Shown here in pieces: positions 1-4,222 of a DNA stretch of 5,738 bases. The stretch comes from Dokdonella sp. (GTDB taxonomy: Bacteria > Pseudomonadota > Gammaproteobacteria > Xanthomonadales > Rhodanobacteraceae): assembly GCA_030150315.1 (NCBI GenBank), contig JASLGB010000393.1, forward strand, positions 1 to 5,738, in the 5' to 3' direction. Position 1 is the first letter of the stretch. Each line of letters starts with the position of its first letter. The translations under genes and the position numbers were made by a program. The notes under the pieces are model-generated. The model was given only the letters and a program-made list of their open reading frames with translations, ran no database searches and was not told where the DNA came from.

Positions 1-391
1 CACCGAAGAACGCACCATGCGGCAACCCGGCGAAAAAGCGCGCCAGCAGCATGCCGCGGTAGTCGGGCGCGAGTGCGCTGGCGAGATTGCCAAGCACATA
101 GAAACCCATCAGCCACAGCACCAGATTGCGCCGGGACAGCCGTCCGCCGAGGATCGCCAGCAACGGCGCGCCCACGACCACGCCCAGGGCATAGGCGCTG
201 ATGACGTGGCCGACTTGCGGCTCGCTGACGCCGAACGCCTTGACCAGCTCCGGCACCAGCCCCATCGCGGAAAACTCGCTGGTGCCGATGGCGAAGCCGC
301 CGAGCGTGAGGGCCGCCAGGATGAAAATGCGCTGGCGCGACGAAACGGCAACGGCAGATGCCGACGCAGCGCGGGAGATGTCCTGATCCAT
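1..391 (-). CDS. Major facilitator superfamily efflux permease, AraJ-like (N-terminal part)
   Basis: Proton-driven drug or sugar efflux permease of the inner membrane (MFS, DHA1 type). Only the first 130 codons are present; the gene runs off the left edge. The ATG at 391 gives a short polar N-terminus (about 20 residues), then TM1 (~22-44), TM2 (~60-82), TM3 (~90-108) and the start of TM4. MFS motif A is visible as GGRLSRRNLVL (82-92) between TM2 and TM3. The stretches GTSEFSAMGLVPEL (36-49), HVISAYALGVVVGAPLLA (62-79) and GLPHGAFFG (122-130) resemble E. coli AraJ as I remember it. The substrate cannot be deduced; the arabinose link of AraJ itself is weak. It is divergent from the lipoprotein gene at 485. 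No clear Shine-Dalgarno precedes the ATG: a CATAAT hexamer lies 6 bases upstream, suggesting a possibly leaderless message. Family call is confident, specificity is not. Confidence 0.9.
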   Translation of the reverse strand, partial: MDQDISRAASASAVAVSSRQRIFILAALTLGGFAIGTSEFSAMGLVPELVKAFGVSEPQVGHVISAYALGVVVGAPLLAILGGRLSRRNLVLWLMGFYVLGNLASALAPDYRGMLLARFFAGLPHGAFFG

Positions 392-397
392 CCGCCC

Positions 398-403
398 ATT
401 ATG
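398..403 (-). promoter_or_regulatory. Candidate -10 box of the MFS permease gene
   Basis: On the minus strand the hexamer CATAAT (5 of 6 matches to TATAAT) is separated by six bases from the ATG at 391. Transcription would then start at or beside the first base of the start codon. No convincing -35 is found at 16-18 bp spacing, so the promoter may be weak or activator-dependent. The box overlaps the left end of the dyad at 401-417. This is inference from spacing and consensus only. Confidence 0.35.
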
Positions 404-417
404 CTGCATGGCAGCAT
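401..417. promoter_or_regulatory. Perfect dyad, candidate operator between divergent genes
   Basis: ATGCTGC-ATG-GCAGCAT is a perfect inverted repeat with 7-bp arms and a 3-bp centre, in the 93-base gap between the divergent MFS and lipoprotein genes. It ends 10 bases before the MFS start codon and overlaps the candidate -10 box. This is where a repressor site would block transcription. MFS efflux genes are often controlled by a local TetR, MarR or LysR regulator, but no such gene is in the window. The bound protein is unknown and binding is inferred. Confidence 0.4.
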
Positions 418-449
418 GCACCGCGCACGCTGCGCGCGGGCGACATGGA

Positions 450-478
450 TTGCCGGGGCGCAGTGCAAAGGCTACGGT
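450..478 (+). promoter_or_regulatory. Candidate promoter of the lipoprotein gene
   Basis: TTGCCG (450-455, 4 of 6 matches to TTGACA) is followed after exactly 17 bp by TACGGT (473-478, TAnnnT pattern). Six bases then separate it from the ATG at 485. The spacing is ideal for a sigma-70 promoter and would place the transcript start at or next to the start codon. The -10 match is poor in its central bases, so this is a weak call. An alternative is ordinary translation using the AAAGG at 467-471, although its spacing to the ATG is long (about 13 bases). Confidence 0.3.
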
Positions 479-484
479 CTGCGG

Positions 485-1111
485 ATGACTACCTCACGCC
501 TTCTCGTGTTCGCCGCGACTGCCTTCGGCCTCGCAGGCTGCACCCACACACCCCGACCGGACTCTCCGGCCACCACCCCCGCCACGGCCGCCGACGCCTT
601 CATGGCCCGCATCGCGACGCATTGCGGCCAGGCTTTCGAGGGACGCATCGCAGCGAACCAGCCCACGCCGTCCACGCCCGATGCGTTCGAAGGAAAGACC
701 TTGCTGATGCATGTGCGCAGCTGCGACGAGCCCGCGCGCGAGCTGCGCATTCCGTTCCATGTCGGCGACGATCGTTCGCGCACCTGGGTGCTGACACGCA
801 CCCGGGACGGTCTGCGCCTGAAGCACGACCATCGCCACGCGGACGGCAGCGACGACACCGTGACGATGTATGGCGGCGACACCGGCGGCGCCGGCACCGC
901 ACAGCGCCAATCGTTTCCCGTCGATGCCGAATCGCGCGCGCTGTTCCGCAAGGAAGGACTCGGCGCCTCGCTCGACAACGTGTGGGCAATGGAGATCGAA
1001 CCCGCGCAACGTTTCGTCTACGAACTGGCGCGTCCGGGCGGACGCCTGTTTCGCGTCGAATTCGACCTGACACGGCCGGTGGCGATTCCACCGGCACCGT
1101 GGGGTTCGTGA
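485..1111 (+). CDS. Putative lipoprotein of unknown function
   Basis: A 208-aa predicted lipoprotein. Residues 1-19 form a lipoprotein signal: one Arg (R5), a hydrophobic stretch, then the lipobox LAGC with lipidation expected on C19. No Asp follows the Cys, so outer-membrane sorting is likely. A Pro/Thr/Ala-rich linker (20-37) leads into a folded domain from about 38 with two cysteines (C47, C80) that could form a disulfide in the periplasm. The best-marked segment is FHVGDDRSRTWVLTRT (91-106) followed by GLRLKHDHRHADGS (109-122) and MYGGD (128-132). The His/Asp-rich HDHRH at 114-118 is notable. I recognise the general pattern from uncharacterised secreted proteins of xanthomonads but cannot assign a function. 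The ATG at 485 was chosen because it places the lipobox correctly; the frame stays open upstream only as antisense of the MFS gene. It is transcribed away from the MFS gene, 93 bases apart. Confidence 0.85.
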   Translation: MTTSRLLVFAATAFGLAGCTHTPRPDSPATTPATAADAFMARIATHCGQAFEGRIAANQPTPSTPDAFEGKTLLMHVRSCDEPARELRIPFHVGDDRSRTWVLTRTRDGLRLKHDHRHADGSDDTVTMYGGDTGGAGTAQRQSFPVDAESRALFRKEGLGASLDNVWAMEIEPAQRFVYELARPGGRLFRVEFDLTRPVAIPPAPWGS

Positions 1112-1235
1112 TCCGTCGGCCTCCACCAACACCGATCGACGGACGCATCGACGAGGCACGGATCGGCAACGCGCCGGCTTGCAATCGGCGCCATTTGCCC
1201 CCATCCGTCAGGACGCAAACACTCCGCATTCCGCA

Positions 1236-1415
1236 ATGAACGATCCCGATCCCCGACCGCTACCACCCGAACCGCCGCTGCCGAGCGACTGCTGCGACAG
1301 CGGCTGCGACCCGTGCGTGCACGACAGCTATTCCGACGAACTCGCGCTGTATCGGCAACGGCTGGCGCAGTGGCTGGAGCGCCATCCGCAACCGGCGGGG
1401 CAAACGCAGTCCTGA
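1236..1415 (+). CDS. Small 'oxidoreductase-like' domain protein
   Basis: A 59-aa protein with a Pro-rich N-terminus (residues 5-16), then SDCCDSGCDPCVHDSY (17-32) and a predicted helix DELALYRQRLAQWLERH (34-50). The pattern of C19, C20, C24 and C27 followed by an acidic/aromatic helix matches the Pfam 'Oxidoreductase-like domain, N-terminal' family, found as small stand-alone proteins in proteobacteria and as part of larger eukaryotic proteins. The four cysteines could bind a metal or act in redox chemistry, but the family has no proven activity that I know of, and the name is historical. ATG at 1236 was chosen because the conserved part begins soon after. A TTG at 1179 would add 19 unconvincing residues. 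No good ribosome binding site is seen (AGGAC at 1210-1214 is too far). It lies 124 bases after the lipoprotein gene on the same strand. Confidence 0.85.
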   Translation: MNDPDPRPLPPEPPLPSDCCDSGCDPCVHDSYSDELALYRQRLAQWLERHPQPAGQTQS

Positions 1416-1420
1416 CTGCC

Positions 1421-1448
1421 GTCCCGCCGCGATGAATCGCGGCGGGAC
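1421..1448. terminator. Perfect 12-bp hairpin between convergent genes, probable shared terminator
   Basis: GTCCCGCCGCGA (1421-1432) and its exact reverse complement (1437-1448) flank a four-base loop, TGAA. The stem begins 5 bases after the stop of the small cysteine protein gene and ends 3 bases before the stop codon of the convergent methyltransferase gene. Position and strength suggest a bidirectional terminator. Neither strand has a proper T-run after the stem, so it may work with Rho or mainly as a 3' end stabiliser. Confidence 0.65.
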
Positions 1449-1451
1449 AAT

Positions 1452-2936
1452 TCAGTCCGGAACGCGTGCCAGCAGCAATTCCCCGGCAACCGGCGCGCCC
1501 CATTCCGTGCGTATCACGAACCGCTCACGCTGGATCCGACCGAACCCGCTGGCGGCCAACTGCTCCGCCACCACGTCGGGTGCGTGTCGATAGCGCCCGG
1601 TTTCGGGTGGCAACTCGGTTCGCCCCGACTCACTGCATTCGATCGAGAAGCCGAACCTGCCGCCGGCCGGCAAGCGCTTTCGCACCGCGTCGATGAACGG
1701 GCCCAGCTCCGCCACGTAGACGAATACGTCGGCGGCGACGATGGCGTCCCACTGCGATGTCGCGCCGTGCAGGAAATCGAGCGCCTCGGCCTCGTGCAGA
1801 TCGTGGTACAGGTTGAGCGCGCGCGCGATCTGCAGCATGCGCGGTGACAGGTCGACGCCATCGATGCGGCGTTGCGCGCCGGTCAGTTCGGCGCCCATCA
1901 GGCCCGTGCCGCATCCCAGATCCAGCACCGTTGCCGATTCCGGCAAGCCGTCCGCGCTCAGCAATCGACCAAGCTGTCCCGGCACCGCGTAGGCCAGTCG
2001 ATCAACCAGGGTGGACTCGAAGCGATCGGCGAAATCGTCGAACAGGCCGCGCACGTATCCGGCTTCGATCCGCTCCGGCAGGGTGCCATCCAGCGAGGCG
2101 AGATGATGCGCCGCAGTCGCGTCGTCGGGCGCCAGTTCAAGCGTGCGCTGGAAGGCGGCACGCGCGCCGTCGTGGCTCTTCCTGCGCAGGCGCACGAAGC
2201 CAAGCCAGTGCCAAATGCGCGAGTCATCCGGGTGCGTTTTCAGCAAGCCGTCGAGCTGCCGCTCCGCCGCCTCCGCATAGCCCGCGCGCAACAGCGATGC
2301 GGCCTGCTCCAGACGCAGTTCCGGATCTTCAGGGCGCAGCGAAAATGCGCGACGGCTGCTTTCCAGCGCATGCTCGTTTTGGCCGAGCGAAGTCTGCGCC
2401 GAGGAAAGCCCTCGCCACGCCTCGACCGATCCCGGCACGCGCGCGACCACGCGCTGGAATGCGTCGACCGCCTCGCGCGTCCGTCCAAGATGATGCAGGC
2501 TCTTGGCGCGATGCAGCTCCAGCGCAATCTGGCCGGGGGAAAGGCGCAGGCCCGCCTCGAATGCCTGCAATGCCTCGTCGGCCTGCCCCAGATCCAGCGC
2601 CGCAAGTCCATAGGCATTGCAGGCCGTGATGTCGGTCGGTGCCAATGCGACCGCCTTGCGCGCCGCGGCCAGCGCCTCGTCCTTGCGTCCGCAATGACGC
2701 AGGGCGATCGAAAGGTTCACGGCAACCGCCGCGTCATCCGGCTGCGAATCGGCCAAGGGTTCCAGCAGGCCCGCGGCCTCGGCGTAGCGCTGCGTTTGCA
2801 GCAGCAGCGCAGCCAGCGGGAAGCGCGTCTCGGCGATGCCCTTGTCCAGGCAATCGCGATATCCGGCTTCCGCTTCGGTGAATCGGCCTGCACGGTGCAG
2901 GGCGAGAAAGGGTTCCAGTGCAGCAGCGGTCATCAT
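1452..2936 (-). CDS. TPR-repeat protein fused to a SAM-dependent methyltransferase
   Basis: A 494-aa cytoplasmic protein. Residues ~5-271 form about eight 34-residue tetratricopeptide repeats, for example 104-135, 138-169, 172-203 and 240-271, with the usual small residue, A-x-x-x-F and Pro positions. A linker with GYVRGLFDDFADRFESTL (293-310) follows. Then comes a class I methyltransferase domain: motif I VLDLGCGTG (337-345), the acidic residue after strand 2 in GVDLSPRM (360-367), and DAIVAADVFVYVAEL (397-411). The order TPR, 'LFDDFADRF' linker, methyltransferase is the architecture of COG4976 (predicted methyltransferases containing TPR). The methyl acceptor is unknown; the TPR part presumably recognises a protein or other large partner. 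The start is either of two tandem ATGs (2936, 2933) just behind a strong GGAGGG; the second has the better spacing. The gene is complete, has no signal peptide and converges on the small cysteine protein gene. Confidence 0.9.
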   Translation of the reverse strand: MMTAAALEPFLALHRAGRFTEAEAGYRDCLDKGIAETRFPLAALLLQTQRYAEAAGLLEPLADSQPDDAAVAVNLSIALRHCGRKDEALAAARKAVALAPTDITACNAYGLAALDLGQADEALQAFEAGLRLSPGQIALELHRAKSLHHLGRTREAVDAFQRVVARVPGSVEAWRGLSSAQTSLGQNEHALESSRRAFSLRPEDPELRLEQAASLLRAGYAEAAERQLDGLLKTHPDDSRIWHWLGFVRLRRKSHDGARAAFQRTLELAPDDATAAHHLASLDGTLPERIEAGYVRGLFDDFADRFESTLVDRLAYAVPGQLGRLLSADGLPESATVLDLGCGTGLMGAELTGAQRRIDGVDLSPRMLQIARALNLYHDLHEAEALDFLHGATSQWDAIVAADVFVYVAELGPFIDAVRKRLPAGGRFGFSIECSESGRTELPPETGRYRHAPDVVAEQLAASGFGRIQRERFVIRTEWGAPVAGELLLARVPD

Positions 2937-2937
2937 G

Positions 2938-2943
2938 CCCTCC
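2938..2943 (-). promoter_or_regulatory. Strong ribosome binding site of the TPR-methyltransferase gene
   Basis: GGAGGG on the minus strand sits 1 base before the ATG at 2936 and 4 bases before the ATG at 2933. It is the clearest Shine-Dalgarno in the window. It rules against longer starts in the same open frame, which extends upstream to about 3275. The spacing favours the second ATG. Confidence 0.7.
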
Positions 2944-2993
2944 GTCGGCGTTGACTCTTCCAGTTCGTTCCGACTCCGTGGCATCGCCGATGC

Positions 2994-3020
2994 AAAAGCG
3001 AGCCCGCCGGAACGGCGAGC
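2994..3020 (-). terminator. Terminator-like hairpin downstream of the phosphatase gene
   Basis: On the minus strand GCTCGCCG (3020-3013), a TTC loop and CGGCGGGC (3009-3002) form an 8-bp stem with one G-U pair, followed after four bases by TTTT (2997-2994). The hairpin lies about 155 bases after the phosphatase stop and about 60 bases before the methyltransferase start. It would therefore separate the two genes. The U-run is short and offset, so it is a weak intrinsic terminator or could act as an attenuator in the methyltransferase leader. Confidence 0.45.
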
Positions 3021-3058
3021 CTGCAAGCATGCCATCGCCGCCGCGATAACGCGGCCTC

Positions 3059-3074
3059 GCGTTCCGGGGAACGC
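3059..3074. other. Inverted repeat in the phosphatase-methyltransferase gap
   Basis: GCGTTCC-GG-GGAACGC is a perfect 7-bp inverted repeat with a 2-bp centre. Just to its left, at 3041-3054, lies a second small hairpin, CCGCG-ATAA-CGCGG. The 238-base gap 2937-3174 has no recognisable gene. These dyads, with the terminator-like hairpin at 2994-3020, are what it holds. The short centre of the 7-bp repeat suits a protein-binding site better than an RNA hairpin. No promoter with good -35 and -10 boxes was found for the methyltransferase gene. Confidence 0.3.
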
Positions 3075-3174
3075 CAACCACGCATCGAAACGGATCAGCG
3101 TATTCGCGCTTTCCCCGCCCCGACGAGAGGCAAAGCCGAAATCCGCGCCACTGCGAGCGGACGCAAAATCGTCG

Positions 3175-3918
3175 TCACGCTCCGCCGGCAGCCACGCGCA
3201 ATGGCGGCACGGCCAAATCGCGATCCGCATCGCCCGCTGCGCCCGAACGCAGGTTGGCGGGAATGTGGCCGACATCGCCGACGTAAATCACCTTGTAGCG
3301 ACCATCCGCCTCGACGCGGATGCGCGTGAGACTGGCGTGACCGACCGACATTTCCAGCCACGATTCGGGATCCACGCCGAGCGCGCGCGTGACCATCCAG
3401 CGAATGACATTGCCGTGGCAGACGATGACCTCCGTGCGCGGCTCGCCCTGTGCCGGACGGAAGACCGTCGCGAACACGCGATCGAGCCGCGCCTTGCAGG
3501 CCTTGGCCTCCTCGGGCTTCTCCTTCGCCATGATGTCGGCCCGATGCGTCGGCGGCGTGCACTCGGCAAAGTCGTCGCTGACTTGTGCCGACACGGCCGG
3601 AAACTCCGCGCCGATGGCCGCGGCCGTGTCGCGAGCGCGCTGCATCGAACTGACGCGCAGCGCATCCAGACGCGGCAGGTCCGCGCGTACCCGCGCTGCG
3701 GCCAGGCGCGCCTGCGCCACGCCGATCGGCGACAACGGCGGCCCGATCTTTTCGTCGATCGCAGGATCTGGCAGGTAGTTGCCGTGGCGCACCAGCACGA
3801 TCTCGCGCACCGCCGGCTGCGCCGATTCCTTTTCCAACGCAGGAACTTCCAGCGCCGGAACCGCAGCCGAAGCCAACGCGAGCAACGCCGGAAACACGAG
3901 GAAAATCGAAGGTCTCAT
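3175..3918 (-). CDS. Exported histidine phosphatase, PGAM5-like
   Basis: A 247-aa phosphatase of the histidine phosphatase (phosphoglycerate mutase-like) superfamily, probably periplasmic. Residues 1-22 look like a Sec signal peptide (R2, hydrophobic 5-20, possible cleavage after A18 or A22). The catalytic elements are all visible: VLVRHGNY (41-48, with R44 and the phosphorylated H45), SSMQRARDTA (90-99, R94), the likely acid E119 in FAEC, and the second histidine H168 in VCHGNVIRWM (166-175). The stretch from about 163 to 224, including VTRALGVDPESWLEMSVGHA (176-195) and GDVGHIPANLRS (214-225), lines up with the C-terminal half of PGAM5, a Ser/Thr/His protein phosphatase of mitochondria. The last ~20 residues are an extra Ala/Arg/Asp-rich tail. 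ATG 3918 was chosen because the signal peptide starts there; a GGTGGGG lies 8 bases upstream. Substrate unknown: protein phosphatase is an inference, and another phosphoester is possible. Confidence 0.9.
   Translation of the reverse strand: MRPSIFLVFPALLALASAAVPALEVPALEKESAQPAVREIVLVRHGNYLPDPAIDEKIGPPLSPIGVAQARLAAARVRADLPRLDALRVSSMQRARDTAAAIGAEFPAVSAQVSDDFAECTPPTHRADIMAKEKPEEAKACKARLDRVFATVFRPAQGEPRTEVIVCHGNVIRWMVTRALGVDPESWLEMSVGHASLTRIRVEADGRYKVIYVGDVGHIPANLRSGAAGDADRDLAVPPLRVAAGGA
3832..3861 (-). repeat. 15-bp tandem duplication inside the phosphatase gene
   Basis: Two adjacent 15-base units (3832-3846 and 3847-3861) differ at two positions. In the reading frame they encode VPALE twice (residues 20-29 of the phosphatase), at the junction between signal peptide and mature enzyme. 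Because the unit is a multiple of three, the frame is kept. It probably arose by slippage or local duplication in a tolerant linker. Confidence 0.6.
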
Positions 3919-4222
3919 CGGAAACACCCCACCGCGATCGAAGCCGTTCTTCTCGCACCTCGCTAGCGGGCGGTCAAGCGTGAAAGCCTTGCGACGAAGC
4001 GCGTTTCCTCCCGGGGCTGCGTTCGCGGTTTTCGCGCGGGCAGAGTCGGCGACGTCGATCAACGCGGCACGACCGCAACGCGCGCCATCGAACCCTTGCC
4101 AATGCCTGCCGCGTACCCGCGTTGCGTGCGCACATTCGTGCGGCGAGATCAGTCGATGGCAGGCGGCGCCTGCTGCCACGCGGCACCGGCCGCTACGCCC
4201 CGAACGTGGTATCCGACGTTGC
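3919..4222. other. 304-base intergenic region without a recognisable gene
   Basis: Between the phosphatase start and the end of the broken MocR gene I see no protein resembling a known family, although a minus-strand frame stays open through it. It should contain the phosphatase promoter. TTGACC on the minus strand (3977-3972) is a good -35-like box about 55 bases before the ATG, but no good -10 follows at 16-18 bp. A GC-rich inverted repeat lies at 4159-4173, near the MocR end. An 8-bp palindrome, CGCTAGCG, lies at 3961-3968. The excess length could be spacer or eroded coding sequence. Confidence 0.4.
4159..4173 (-). other. GC-rich hairpin downstream of the broken MocR gene
   Basis: GCAGGC-GGC-GCCTGC is a perfect 6-bp inverted repeat with a 3-base loop, about 50 bases past the final stop of the MocR remnant. 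No T-run follows on the minus strand, so it does not meet the usual criteria of an intrinsic terminator. It could mark the 3' end of the old MocR transcript. Confidence 0.3.

Noticed and set aside
17..484. Extension of the lipoprotein frame upstream, giving a 364-codon protein
   Set aside because: The extra part is the antisense of the MFS permease N-terminus, and the lipobox signal peptide fixes the start at 485.
1112..1143. TCCGTCG...CGACGGA inverted repeat right after the lipoprotein stop, considered as a terminator
   Set aside because: Arms are only 7 bp, the loop is 18 bases and no T-run follows, so it is not distinguishable from chance in GC-rich sequence.
494..1204. Minus-strand open frame opposite the lipoprotein gene
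   Set aside because: It is a composition-driven antisense frame; the plus strand has a proper signal peptide and patterned conserved-looking motifs.
1872..2954. Long plus-strand open frame (about 360 codons) opposite the TPR-methyltransferase gene
   Set aside because: It is antisense to a gene with clear TPR and SAM-binding motifs, its translation is rich in Arg, Gln and Ala without family features, and long antisense frames are expected at this GC content.
2937..3275. N-terminal extension of the TPR-methyltransferase
   Set aside because: The frame stays open but the extension overlaps the 3' end of the phosphatase gene and a terminator-like hairpin, while GGAGGG immediately precedes the tandem ATGs.
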